Shown here: piece by piece, positions 13,114 to 21,794 of the stretch
Layout of the letters: every line of letters starts with the position of its first letter
Numbering within the stretch: position 1 is the first letter of the stretch
From: a virus
Length of the DNA: 40,443 nt
Reading direction: 5' to 3' (one strand)
IMG/VR virus record: IMGVR_UViG_3300043427_000269
Location: 1 to 40,443 of that record
Notes under the pieces: generated by a model
Database searches by the model: none
Seen by the model: only the letters and a program-made list of their open reading frames with translations
Told to the model about the DNA's origin: nothing
Made by a program: the position numbers and the translations under genes

Positions 13114-14405
13114 TGGATTACAACTCGTTTCTGATGGGCGCTTACCGAGACCAACTCGGACGGGAACCTGACCAGGGTGGATTGCAGTTCTACATCGACC
13201 AATTAACCAAAGGCGCGAAAACTCAAGAGCAGATCATTGCCGAACTCAACCAGTCGTTAGAAGGTCAGAATTACGACACTCAAGTCCTCACATCCGGCTA
13301 CCGTAGCCTGTTTGGGCGCAATCCTGAGCAAGAGGGTTACCAGTACTGGATGAGCCGCGTACAGACCGATCCTGCTATCTCTGCGGCAGTTGTGAACGAC
13401 TATCTCCGTGGTGGCGCTGCCGGTACGGACATTGTTGCGGCGCAAAGCCCGCAGACGTTTGATGCCATGATGGTTTCTGCACTAGAAGCAGACCCGTTCG
13501 GTGGCCGTCGCGCTACGCAGGACATCTACAACGTCCCGTCAGACGCGGCCAATATCTCCATGATGGGTCAACAACAGGTGGCTTTTGTAAACCCTGTCAC
13601 GCAGGCTCCGATCATCTCCACTTTTGACCCCGTTACCGGAACCTACACGTTCACCGAAGGTAACCGGACGCTATCGCCTGGTCGCGTAGCCGAGGCTATC
13701 TCTATCGCCCGTGGCTCTGGTGCGCTAAGTGGAGTCGAGGCAGACGGTCTGATGAACCAGTTACAGTTTGCTACGCCTGAGAACATTTATGACACCCTTG
13801 CCGCACCCCAGGCTGGTGTTGTTATCGACCCCAGATTCGGTATGCAACTAGGGGAAGACGCAAACATGGCTACAGCGCGAGCAGAAGCCGCAGAACGGGC
13901 TACGGTCTTGGCCGCTATGGATCAGTCCTACGCTCCTGCCTACGATCAGTTTGGCAACCAACTGGTAGCCGCCGGTCAACAGAACCCGTTTGCTCCCGGC
14001 AATTACGCCGCCCCGACGATGGTTCGTCAGGGTGACATCACGACACCGCAGAACTTTGGTCAGCAGTTAGGCCAGACGATTAACCAGTCCTTTGCTGGCT
14101 CTAACTTCTTGGGTGCGCCGGTAACGCCAGGGTTCTACTCTGAGCGCGGGTTCGAGCCGACCTATGTCCCGTTTGCCGCAGGTCAGCCCCAGTTCCGATC
14201 AGGTGTTGCAGGGTACGCGCAGAATATCCCGCAGGGCTTCCAGTTCGGTATGCCAGGGGTTGTGTCGTCATTTAACCAATTTATGCCTGGCCCGTTTGAC
14301 CGTGGGATTATTGACTCGGAAGGCAATTGGAAGCCAACGCCAAGTCCGGCGCAAGCGGCTTATGACGAGACGCAGAACATTGATTCTTCAGAATACGACG
14401 GATGA
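13113..14405 (+). CDS. DUF4214-containing virion-associated protein
   Basis: The first 100 residues hold two DUF4214-like repeats: YRDQLGREPDQGGLQFYIDQ (11-30) and GYRSLFGRNPEQEGYQYW (about 62-79). DUF4214 is usually found in secreted or surface proteins. The rest (residues 110-430) is rich in Gln, Ala, Pro and Phe, without clear domains and ending in an acidic tail. The start overlaps the portal stop (TAATG), so it is co-translated with head genes. It is probably a minor virion protein; its exact role is unknown. Confidence 0.7.
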   Translation: MDYNSFLMGAYRDQLGREPDQGGLQFYIDQLTKGAKTQEQIIAELNQSLEGQNYDTQVLTSGYRSLFGRNPEQEGYQYWMSRVQTDPAISAAVVNDYLRGGAAGTDIVAAQSPQTFDAMMVSALEADPFGGRRATQDIYNVPSDAANISMMGQQQVAFVNPVTQAPIISTFDPVTGTYTFTEGNRTLSPGRVAEAISIARGSGALSGVEADGLMNQLQFATPENIYDTLAAPQAGVVIDPRFGMQLGEDANMATARAEAAERATVLAAMDQSYAPAYDQFGNQLVAAGQQNPFAPGNYAAPTMVRQGDITTPQNFGQQLGQTINQSFAGSNFLGAPVTPGFYSERGFEPTYVPFAAGQPQFRSGVAGYAQNIPQGFQFGMPGVVSSFNQFMPGPFDRGIIDSEGNWKPTPSPAQAAYDETQNIDSSEYDG

Positions 14406-14638
14406 TCGAAAACCCACACCTACGGGCAGCAACCCTGCTCAACGATGACTTTTTCAAGGATGTTGTAAAAAAGCAACGAGAGTTGTATATTAACAACGTT
14501 CTAAACTCGGACGAAGATGCGGTGGATGTACGGGAGAGATCCCTGCAAAAACTGCGTGGATTAGACGAGTTTATCGCTTCGCTTCAATCCATGTCCGCAT
14601 CAGCGGAAATCAAGGAAAAGCGTTGGAAGATTTTTTAA
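14402..14638 (+). CDS. 78-aa small helical protein between portal and scaffold
   Basis: Coupled by an ATGA overlap. The sequence is helical: FFKDVVKKQRELYINNVL, then RERSLQKLRGLDEFIASLQS, ending KEKRWKIF. Proteins of this size with a 'ELY...R...LRGLDEF...KRWKI' outline recur at this place in related phages (recollection). Possible head-assembly or maturation helper; not proven. Confidence 0.65.
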   Translation: MIENPHLRAATLLNDDFFKDVVKKQRELYINNVLNSDEDAVDVRERSLQKLRGLDEFIASLQSMSASAEIKEKRWKIF

Positions 14639-14655
14639 CAACCTAAGAGGTCACA

Positions 14656-15612
14656 ATGGACGACACCAATCCGCAAGGAAGTGTTAAAACAGTAAGAGAT
14701 GCCGCTGGTGCATTTCTCGGAATGATGGAGCCAACGGAGCCGCAAGGCCAACCGGAAGCACCGCAGGAGGAAATCCAAGAGCAGGAGTACGAGGCTTCTG
14801 GAGAGTACGAAACCGAGGAAGCAGAGCAAGGCGAGGAATCCTACGAGGAACCTCAACAAACCCCCAAGTACCGCGTGAAAGTTGATAACGAGGAACTGGA
14901 GGTTGACGTTGACGAACTCATTAAAGGCTATTCCCGCACATCGGATTACACAAAAAAGACTCAAGCCCTCGCAGAACAACGCAAGGCAATTGAGGCTGAA
15001 AAGTCTAAGGTTGAAGAAGCCGCAAGACTCCGTGACCAATACGCCCAACGACTCCAAGTGATCGAGCAGATGCTCACACAGAGTCCGCAGGAAGATCTAG
15101 CCGCACTTAAAGAGACTGACCCCATTGGCTACGCCGTGAAAATGGCAGAGCAAGTGGAGCGCGAGAAGCAACTCTCTGCGGTTCGTCAAGAACGGATGCA
15201 ACTGGCACAACGCCAACAGGCCGAACAACAGCAACGCTTACAAAGCCACCTGTCACAGGAAGCGGAACGCTTACGCGCCGCCATCCCTGATATGGCAGAC
15301 GAGGTTAAAGGCGAGGTAGTTCGGAAGGAAATCAAAGACTTCGCGAGGTCGATTGGTTTCTCTGAGCAGGAGTTGTCGCAGGTCTATGACCATCGTGCAG
15401 TTCTGACTCTTTACAAGGCTATGCAGTACGACAAATTGCAGAAGTCCAAGCCAGCAACCGCCAAGCGTGTTGCCGAGGCTCCTAAGACTCTGCGCCCTGG
15501 AACGACTCAACAGAGCAATCCAGACCAAGATGCCGTCAAGAAACTTAAAGGTCAACTCAAAAAGACCGGCAAGCAACGAGACGCAGCCAAACTATTTGAA
15601 CGCTTTTTATAA
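14656..15612 (+). CDS. Scaffolding protein (putative)
   Basis: Directs capsid assembly and is then released. The 318-aa product is of the right size, with a very acidic N-terminal third (Glu-rich, about residues 30-72), a short region KYRVKVDNEELEVDVDEL (74-91) and then long charged coiled coils (from about 100 to 240). It lies immediately before the major capsid gene. ATG at 14656 follows AAGAGGT. The call rests on composition and position. Confidence 0.75.
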   Translation: MDDTNPQGSVKTVRDAAGAFLGMMEPTEPQGQPEAPQEEIQEQEYEASGEYETEEAEQGEESYEEPQQTPKYRVKVDNEELEVDVDELIKGYSRTSDYTKKTQALAEQRKAIEAEKSKVEEAARLRDQYAQRLQVIEQMLTQSPQEDLAALKETDPIGYAVKMAEQVEREKQLSAVRQERMQLAQRQQAEQQQRLQSHLSQEAERLRAAIPDMADEVKGEVVRKEIKDFARSIGFSEQELSQVYDHRAVLTLYKAMQYDKLQKSKPATAKRVAEAPKTLRPGTTQQSNPDQDAVKKLKGQLKKTGKQRDAAKLFERFL

Positions 15613-15621
15613 GGAATTATC

Positions 15622-16572
15622 ATGCCTACGTTTACAAGATTTGATGCAGTTGGAGCACGGGAAGATTTGGCGGATGTCATATACAATATCTCCCCACAAG
15701 ATACGCCCATTATGAGTTCCATCGGTAAGGGCAAAGCAACTGCCGTTTACCATGAGTGGCAGACGGACTCCCTGGCTTCTGCTAACACCTCCAACGCTGC
15801 TGTTGAAGGCGCAGACGCTTCTGCTGCAACCCTGACCCCGACGACCCGTATCGGTAACTACACCCAGATCGTTCAGAAGACCGTTCAGGTTTCTGGCACT
15901 CTGGAGGCTGTTGACAAGGCTGGCCGTAAGTCTGAGAAGGCTTACCAGTTGGCTAAGGCTTCTGCCGAACTGAAGCGCGACATCGAGGCAATCATCACCG
16001 CTAACCAGGGTCAGTCTGCCGGTAGTTCTGGCTCTGCTCGCCTGCTCGGTTCGCTCCTGTCGTACATCAAGACCAACACCAACAAGAACGCTGCAAGCAC
16101 GTTCTCTACTGACCCCACAACGATCGGTGTTTCGACTCGTGGCGACGGTGCTACCCGCACTTTCCAAGAGTCCATGCTCAAGGATGTGGTTCAGAAGGTG
16201 TTTTCGTCAGGCGGTACGCCCACTCTGTTGGTCGTTCCTCCCGCACTCAAGCAGGTTGTCTCTGGCTTCCAAGGTCTGTCGCAGCATCGCTATAACAGCA
16301 ATGCAACTGGCGACATCACCATTCTGGCTGGCGCTGACCTGTATCAGTCGGACTTCGGTGTTCTCCAGATCGTTCCGGATCGCTTTATGCGTAGCCGTGA
16401 CGCGCTGGTTCTCGATCCTGAGTACGCATCGCTCAACTATCTCCGTCCGTTCATGACCAATGATCTGGCTAAGACTGGTGACAGCGAGAAGACTCAGATC
16501 CTCGCCGAACTGACGCTGGAAGTGAAGAACGAAGCCGCTCACGGTATCGTTGCAGACCTTTCCGCTACCTAA
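15622..16572 (+). CDS. Major capsid protein, SU10/DUF5309 type
   Basis: HK97-fold coat protein. The 316-aa product has the N-terminal MPTFTRFDAVGAREDLAD and SPQDTPIMSSIGKG (about residues 30-43), then a beta-rich VYHEWQTDSL and QIVQKTVQVSGT, typical of SU10-like coat proteins. Codon use is notably regular, as in highly expressed genes. It is followed within 15 nt by a strong terminator hairpin, consistent with high-level capsid expression. Confidence 0.9.
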   Translation: MPTFTRFDAVGAREDLADVIYNISPQDTPIMSSIGKGKATAVYHEWQTDSLASANTSNAAVEGADASAATLTPTTRIGNYTQIVQKTVQVSGTLEAVDKAGRKSEKAYQLAKASAELKRDIEAIITANQGQSAGSSGSARLLGSLLSYIKTNTNKNAASTFSTDPTTIGVSTRGDGATRTFQESMLKDVVQKVFSSGGTPTLLVVPPALKQVVSGFQGLSQHRYNSNATGDITILAGADLYQSDFGVLQIVPDRFMRSRDALVLDPEYASLNYLRPFMTNDLAKTGDSEKTQILAELTLEVKNEAAHGIVADLSAT

Positions 16573-16585
16573 AAAGTAGAGTAGA

Positions 16586-16617
16586 ATGTGGGGCGGAGCA
16601 ATCCGTCTCACATTTTT
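16586..16617 (+). terminator. Rho-independent terminator after the capsid gene
   Basis: A 12-bp stem (16586-16597 with 16602-16613, two G-U pairs) with a GCAA loop is followed by TTTTT (16613-16617). It begins 14 nt after the capsid stop. Partial readthrough would be needed for the genes beyond. Confidence 0.85.
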
Positions 16618-16626
16618 GGGGCTAAT

Positions 16627-16944
16627 GTGAAAAAACTAGGTACAGACGTACACAAGGGTACGGTTAAGTCGTACTACGCAGACGGCGAGGGTGGGCTGGT
16701 AATCAAGTCCGAGACAGACATAACGCCGTTCATAGAGAAGAACAAAGCAGAATACGCACAGATCGACAACAAGGCGAAGTGGGGCGAACTTACAAAGATC
16801 GCTTCTATACCGTTTGCTGTGATCCAGATGCTGAACGAGAAAAAGATTCTGCGAGGATTCCACATCGTTGACCAGAAGGCTCTAAAGGCTTGGTTGAACG
16901 ATCCGGAGAATCAGTATTTCAGGACGCGCCCAGGGCGGGTGTAG
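16627..16944 (+). CDS. 105-aa hypothetical protein
   Basis: GTG at 16627 is chosen because an earlier in-frame GTG (16588) lies inside the terminator stem. The sequence has a beta-rich start (GTVKSYYADGEGGLVIKSE) and a helical end (MLNEKKILRGFHIVDQKALKAWL). A phage-conserved 'vKSyyadgegGLviks...' pattern is familiar to me, but no family can be named. It sits between capsid and glycosyltransferase genes. Confidence 0.6.
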   Translation: MKKLGTDVHKGTVKSYYADGEGGLVIKSETDITPFIEKNKAEYAQIDNKAKWGELTKIASIPFAVIQMLNEKKILRGFHIVDQKALKAWLNDPENQYFRTRPGRV

Positions 16945-16952
16945 GAGGTAGC

Positions 16953-17681
16953 ATGGCTAAAAAGAGGGTGGCCATCTGTATCCCTAGCAGGGGTGAGATG
17001 GAGATTGGCACAGCGTTTGACCTGGCCAATATGGTTGGGTTTGACAGTCGTTACCGCAAAGGAGACACGGTTCTCTACACGGTCAACGGCACATTGATAT
17101 TCGATCAGCGCGAGAAACTCGTAAAAGAGGCGCTGAATGACGGTGCGGATTACATTCTCTGGATAGACGCAGATATGCGTTTCCCAAAGGATACGATCCA
17201 AAGGTTGATCGCACACAACAAAGACATCGTAGGCGTAAACGCCACTACTCGCTCGATCCCTGTAAAGGCTACGGCAAAGAACCTGCTGGTTGACCAAGAG
17301 AACCGCGTCAACACATGGAATCAGGTATCGTCTAAGAACAAGACAGGACTAGAAAAGGTCACGGCCATCGGTTGTGGCGTGATGATGGTCAAGGCTGAGG
17401 TCTATAAAAAGACTCCGCAGCCGTGGTTTTGGTTCGAGATGCTTCCTGGCGACAAGTTACTAGGCGAGGACGTTTACTTCTGCGTTAAGGCGTATGACGC
17501 TGGTTTTGACACTTGGGTAGACCACGGGTTGTCCAACGAGATCGGGCATATCGGGTCTTACACCTTTGGATGGCACGACATTTCATTGGAAAACGAACAT
17601 GGCTCTGACCAATTACTCGGATCTAAAGACCACGGTAGCCAACTACCTGGGTCGAACGGATCTAACAAGCCAGATACCTGA
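16953..17681 (+). CDS. Glycosyltransferase family 2-like, inside the virion operon
   Basis: Would transfer a sugar from a nucleotide sugar to an unknown acceptor. The 242-aa product has an AICIPSRGEMEIG start, a GT-A-type metal motif YILWIDADMRFP (DAD at 72-74), and IGCGVMMVKAEVY with a later ED-containing FCVKAYDAGF. ATG at 16953 has a TAGGAGGT site. The last 83 nt overlap the adaptor gene in another frame, so the C-terminal tail is unusual low-complexity sequence. Position beside capsid genes suggests virion decoration (inference). Confidence 0.78.
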   Translation: MAKKRVAICIPSRGEMEIGTAFDLANMVGFDSRYRKGDTVLYTVNGTLIFDQREKLVKEALNDGADYILWIDADMRFPKDTIQRLIAHNKDIVGVNATTRSIPVKATAKNLLVDQENRVNTWNQVSSKNKTGLEKVTAIGCGVMMVKAEVYKKTPQPWFWFEMLPGDKLLGEDVYFCVKAYDAGFDTWVDHGLSNEIGHIGSYTFGWHDISLENEHGSDQLLGSKDHGSQLPGSNGSNKPDT

Positions 17682-18219
17682 CTTTATCTCTCTGGCCGAA
17701 CTTCGCCTGTCGCGAGACATCCGTACCCGTAAACTCCTGAAGTCAGTAACAACGACTATGACGGGTGGCGATCCTACTGTGGCCCTGCCTTCTGATTTCC
17801 TAGAATTACGAGACATCTACCTAGACGGAACCCCACGGATCTCCGTGTCGTATCTGTCGCCAAGTTCATTTACCCGTGATGCTCGCGCTACCGACGGTGG
17901 CCGTCCGGTGTTTTACACGGTGCTAGGGCAAGAGTTTGAGTTTGCTCCGATTCCTGACAGCAACTACACGGTAGAACTGCTGTACTACTTCAAGCCCACA
18001 GCAATGTCGGATTCTGTCGCAAGTAACGAGTTCCTGGCGAACTATCCAGACGCACTCCTGTACGCCAGTCTTGGTGAGGCCGAGCCTTATCTGATGAACG
18101 ATGCCCGTATCGGTACATGGGCAGCGATGTATGACCGCGCAATCGCCCGTATCAACACGTCTGACGAGAACTCAGAATATGCTGGCGCTCCCCTTTCAAT
18201 GTCCGTCACAACGAGGTAA
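17599..18219 (+). CDS. Head-tail adaptor protein
   Basis: The 206-aa product begins MALTNYSDLKTTVANYLGR and has DFISLAELRLSRDIRTR and a later YYFKPTAMSDS plus a C-terminal helix, the arrangement of P22 gp4/SU10-type adaptors that extend the portal. ATG at 17599 has only a weak GGAAAAC site and overlaps the glycosyltransferase by 83 nt. Position after head genes and before tail genes agrees. Confidence 0.72.
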   Translation: MALTNYSDLKTTVANYLGRTDLTSQIPDFISLAELRLSRDIRTRKLLKSVTTTMTGGDPTVALPSDFLELRDIYLDGTPRISVSYLSPSSFTRDARATDGGRPVFYTVLGQEFEFAPIPDSNYTVELLYYFKPTAMSDSVASNEFLANYPDALLYASLGEAEPYLMNDARIGTWAAMYDRAIARINTSDENSEYAGAPLSMSVTTR

Positions 18220-18221
18220 TC

Positions 18222-18608
18222 ATGTCTGAAATGTCGAACTACTTGGAGAATGGCCTACTTAACGCCGTTCTCCGCAATACTTCTTACACATCACCGTCAA
18301 CCGTTTTCGTGGCTCTGTACACGTCAGATCCAGGCGAAGGCGGCACAGGAACCGAGATCTCTGGTGGCTCTTATGCCCGTAAAGACGTGACTTTTGGTGC
18401 GCCTAGCAACGGTGTCTGCACGAACTCGTCTGCGGTTGAGTTTGCCCAGGCTACTGGCACATGGGGAACCGTGTCGCATATTGGTCTGCACGATGCAATT
18501 ACGACAGGCAATCTCCTGTTTTACACGGAACTCACGACTTCCAAGACCATTGAGTCTGGCGACATCTTCAAGATCGCTGCTGGTTCATTGAGCGTTACCC
18601 TTGCCTAA
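18222..18608 (+). CDS. Tail-fibre-associated virion protein (gp80-like)
   Basis: A 128-aa beta-rich product with YLENGLLNAVLRNTSY at the start, TVFVALYTSDPGEGGTGTEI, and a THIGLHDA-like segment (VSHIGLHDAITTGNLLFY). This outline is common in small phage tail/virion proteins of this family. GAGGT precedes the ATG, and the stop overlaps the next start (TAATG). Confidence 0.7.
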   Translation: MSEMSNYLENGLLNAVLRNTSYTSPSTVFVALYTSDPGEGGTGTEISGGSYARKDVTFGAPSNGVCTNSSAVEFAQATGTWGTVSHIGLHDAITTGNLLFYTELTTSKTIESGDIFKIAAGSLSVTLA

Positions 18609-19570
18609 TGCCGCTTACCTTAGAGCAGTTAGACCAGTTCGGCACTCTGGAGTCGATGCCGCAGTATTCGCTCGACCACGACTGGTACGCTGACAAGGTT
18701 TGCGGTAATTGGACGTTAGACGAACTTAACAATTTTGGTAACTTAGACACCATCCAGATCTCGCTAGATAGCGCGGTCTGGGGAACGGCGTGTATCTACC
18801 TAGACGCACCGGCGGCGGTAACGGCTAGTGCTAGTGTGGCGGCAAGTGCTGTACGGGAAAGAACCGGAGAGGGACTGATCGTCTCCTCTGCTACCGTATC
18901 TGCTGACGGCTTTGCGATTCTAGGCGGTTCTGCGGCGATTACAGCCGATGCTACGGTTTCGGCTAGTGGCACTAGGGTTCAGCAAGGTCAGGCCGTTATA
19001 GAGGCTTCTGGTACGGTTACGGCGAGTGCTATCACGGTCAAGTCCGGCGAGGCACTAATATCGTCTGCCGGCACTATGTCTGCCAGCGCCTTCCGTATTA
19101 CCGAGGGTGCGGCAAGTATTACTTCTGCGGCAACTGTTGTTTCTACGCCACAGAGGGTACGGACGTTTGAGGGATTGATCTCTGCCAGCGGGTCGATGGA
19201 AGGTAATGCAATCCGCTTACGCACCGGAACAGGCGACATCACGGCAAGTGCTACGGTGTCCTGTACGGCTGGATTTGAGGCGCAGGGTGAGGCAAACATT
19301 ACCGCTACCGCTACGGTGGTGGCTAACGCCAACGCGGTATTTGTTGCAAACGCACAAGTTACGGCAAGCGCAACGGTTTATGCCGATGGTCGGATTCTTG
19401 GTGACGAGTGGAACCCTGTAACGCCAGGGGCAAATACTTGGAACCCGATAGCGGTGGGAAGTGAGACATGGACGACGGTCGCAACAGACCCAAATACCTG
19501 GACGAACGTGCCGGTGTCGTCTAACACTTGGACAACTAAATCTGCTGGAAACAACACATGGCTCGCATAG
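18608..19570 (+). CDS. 320-aa repeat protein, tail or fibre component
   Basis: Residues 2-60 hold two copies of an L-x-x-(F)G-x-L-(E/D) module (LTLEQLDQFGTLES and WTLDELNNFGNLDT). Residues about 75-265 are roughly eight repeats of about 22 residues with a core of the type I-x-A-x-A-T-V-x-A. The last 55 residues are short Trp repeats (NTWNPI, ETWTTV, NTWTNV, NTWTTK). A beta-solenoid shaft with a Trp-rich cap is likely. It lies immediately upstream of the gp10-like gene, overlapping it by 13 nt. Confidence 0.7.
   Translation: MPLTLEQLDQFGTLESMPQYSLDHDWYADKVCGNWTLDELNNFGNLDTIQISLDSAVWGTACIYLDAPAAVTASASVAASAVRERTGEGLIVSSATVSADGFAILGGSAAITADATVSASGTRVQQGQAVIEASGTVTASAITVKSGEALISSAGTMSASAFRITEGAASITSAATVVSTPQRVRTFEGLISASGSMEGNAIRLRTGTGDITASATVSCTAGFEAQGEANITATATVVANANAVFVANAQVTASATVYADGRILGDEWNPVTPGANTWNPIAVGSETWTTVATDPNTWTNVPVSSNTWTTKSAGNNTWLA
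18820..19390 (+). repeat. About eight degenerate 22-codon repeats
   Basis: Each unit reads approximately G-x-A-x-I-x-A-x-A-T-V-x-A-x-x-x-R-x-x-x-G-x at protein level, for example SAAITADATVSASG and GEANITATATV. Base-level identity between units is moderate, with recurrent 'gctacggt' and 'gcaagtgct' words, so the array is old or selected for protein structure rather than freshly duplicated. Confidence 0.7.
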
Positions 19571-21000
19571 AATTTAAGGATTGGTTGCCCGATCAGCCTG
19601 GACTCACAGGGGTCGTCAAAGAGGCGCTAAATGTCGTCCCGCAAGCCGTGGGATATGGCCCTCTCAGGACTGCCGTGGACTATTCTCAGTCGGCCACAGA
19701 AGATCTGAACAACGTAGTTGCTGGCCGTAACCCGACAGACGGTAACACCGAGGTGTTTGCTGGCGGTGCTACCAAGTTATTCAAACTTGATTCAACAGAC
19801 CTCACCTTAGATGACGTTTCTAAGAGTGGTGGGTACGACACACCTCCGGAACAGAAGTGGAGATTCACCCAGTTCGGTAATGTCCTAATTGCAGCCAACG
19901 CCGACGAAAAGTTACAAGGCTGGACTCTAGGATCATCTACCGCCTGGGCTGATCTCTCCGCAGATGCTCCTACTGCTCGCTACCTGACTGTGGTGCGGGA
20001 CTTTGTGGTGGCCGGATACACGTCTGGAACCGATCCGCAGAAGGTGCAATGGTCAGGGATCAACGACGAGACCCAATGGACTCAGAGCGCGACCAATCAG
20101 TCCGACTATCAGATTATCCCTGACGGCGGCTCTGTCCAAGGCATTACGGGTGGTGAGTTTGGCCTAGTCCTGATGGAGAAGTCGATCTACCGGATGTCCT
20201 ATGTTGGAACTCCGGCGATCTTTCAGTTTGACAACATTTCCCGAAACCTTGGGTGCTTTGAGCCTAACTCCATCGTTCAGTACCAAGGTATTACCTACTT
20301 CCTGTCGGATGACGGCTTCTACGCCTGTAACGGCTCCGAGGTCATTGGAATCGGCAACGAGAAGGTGGATCGGTTCTTCTTCTCAGATCTGGACGAGGCG
20401 TACTCATTCCGGATGTCGGCTACGGTTGACCCGATCAAGAACCTGATCGTCTGGGCATACCCGTCGTCAGGTGGGTCGGGAACCGTAAACCGTCTTCTGA
20501 TCTACAACTTTGAGGTCAAGAAGTGGTCACGGGCTACGACATCGGTTTCGTTTGTCAGCCAGTCTGCAACACCTGCATTTACCCTAGAGGCGTTAGACGC
20601 TTTTGGGACGTTGGATAGCCTGACATCAAGCCTAGACTCCCGTATCTGGACTGGCGGTAAATCTCAGTTCGTAGGTGGCTCTGGAGCCAAGATTGTGACC
20701 TTCTCAGGTTCTAATATGACGGGTACAATCAACACAGGCGACCTAGAAATACCAGGTCAGTTTTCGACCATTAACATGAGCCGACCCCTAGTGGATGGCG
20801 GTTCAGGATCGGTGGCGGTTGCGACACGACGACTACTCTCAGACGCGGTATCTTTTGGCAGTTATACCGCAGCAGACGCAGAAGGACGAGCAGCGTTTCG
20901 TTCTACGGGGCGTTATCACCGGCTATCGGTTCAGCCGTCAGGCAACTGGACTACCGCCATTGGCCTTGACTTCGACATCGTTCCTCAGGGTCAGCGATGA
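19558..21000 (+). CDS. P22 gp10-like tail stabilisation protein
   Basis: Closes the portal after packaging and connects to the tail needle or fibres. The 480-aa size and a chain of beta-propeller-like pieces (KWRFTQFGNVLIAANAD, RYLTVVRDFVVAGYTSG, QGITGGEFGLVLMEKSIYRM, YFLSDDGFYACNG) are typical of gp10-type proteins. An insertion-like FTLEALDAFGTLDSL module (about residues 341-368) is shared with the preceding repeat protein. ATG at 19558 overlaps that gene's end. Confidence 0.82.
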   Translation: MARIEFKDWLPDQPGLTGVVKEALNVVPQAVGYGPLRTAVDYSQSATEDLNNVVAGRNPTDGNTEVFAGGATKLFKLDSTDLTLDDVSKSGGYDTPPEQKWRFTQFGNVLIAANADEKLQGWTLGSSTAWADLSADAPTARYLTVVRDFVVAGYTSGTDPQKVQWSGINDETQWTQSATNQSDYQIIPDGGSVQGITGGEFGLVLMEKSIYRMSYVGTPAIFQFDNISRNLGCFEPNSIVQYQGITYFLSDDGFYACNGSEVIGIGNEKVDRFFFSDLDEAYSFRMSATVDPIKNLIVWAYPSSGGSGTVNRLLIYNFEVKKWSRATTSVSFVSQSATPAFTLEALDAFGTLDSLTSSLDSRIWTGGKSQFVGGSGAKIVTFSGSNMTGTINTGDLEIPGQFSTINMSRPLVDGGSGSVAVATRRLLSDAVSFGSYTAADAEGRAAFRSTGRYHRLSVQPSGNWTTAIGLDFDIVPQGQR

Positions 21001-21794
21001 CATTTAGGGTTCTACCGTATCAGGGTGGCACACCTCGTGAGATTTCCGAGGTGGTCAATAACCTGATGAACGGTAAGACCAACAACACGGGATCGGTCAC
21101 GATTGCGACTGGTGGGGCAACTACCACAACAATCACGGATGCCCGTATCGGTCAGGACAGCGTTGTAATCTTGATGCCTACGTCGCAGACAGCGGCGAGC
21201 CAGGAGTTTCCTTACGGGTCGTTTAGTAGTACTGCTGACCAGACGATTGCTAGTACGACAACCGCTTATGCGATGACGTATGACACCACGGACTTTTCCG
21301 ACGGTGTGACGTTGTCTAACAATTCGCGCTTAGTAGCGGGTTACTCTGGGATTTATAACCTGCAATTCAGCGCACAGTTAAACAACGTAAATGTACAAAT
21401 TCAAGACGCAAGTATTTGGTTCCGTAAGAACGGCACAGACATTCCGAACAGTAACAGCGACTTCTCTATACCAAACAGTCACGGCGGTGCAGACGGACGA
21501 CTAATTGCCGCGCTAAATCTGTATGTAGATCTGCAAAAAGATCAATATATTGAGATCATGTGGTCTGCTACAAGTACAGATGTGACCCTGCAAGCATTGC
21601 CAACCAGAAGCAGCCCTACGCGACCTGCAACGCCATCCGTGATTGCGACAATGCACTATCTGTCTACCAACGGATATACGAGCAACATTTACTTTGACCC
21701 GTTTGTATCTGTGACGGGTAAGGGGACGGCGACCGTATCTCATGCGCCGAACACGATTGCTGGCAAGACCTTGGATTACGTCATAGTCGGATGA
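20997..21794 (+). CDS. Tail protein with C1q/TNF-like domain
   Basis: The 265-aa product starts FRVLPYQGGTPREISEVVNNLMNGK, a common attachment start of phage tail proteins. Residues about 110-220 look like a C1q jelly roll: GYSGIYNLQFSAQLNN, ASIWFRKNGTDI and QYIEIMWSATSTDV. Such domains form trimers on fibre or receptor-binding tips. Coupled to both neighbours by 4-nt overlaps. A structural or receptor-binding role is likely. Confidence 0.72.
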   Translation: MTFRVLPYQGGTPREISEVVNNLMNGKTNNTGSVTIATGGATTTTITDARIGQDSVVILMPTSQTAASQEFPYGSFSSTADQTIASTTTAYAMTYDTTDFSDGVTLSNNSRLVAGYSGIYNLQFSAQLNNVNVQIQDASIWFRKNGTDIPNSNSDFSIPNSHGGADGRLIAALNLYVDLQKDQYIEIMWSATSTDVTLQALPTRSSPTRPATPSVIATMHYLSTNGYTSNIYFDPFVSVTGKGTATVSHAPNTIAGKTLDYVIVG

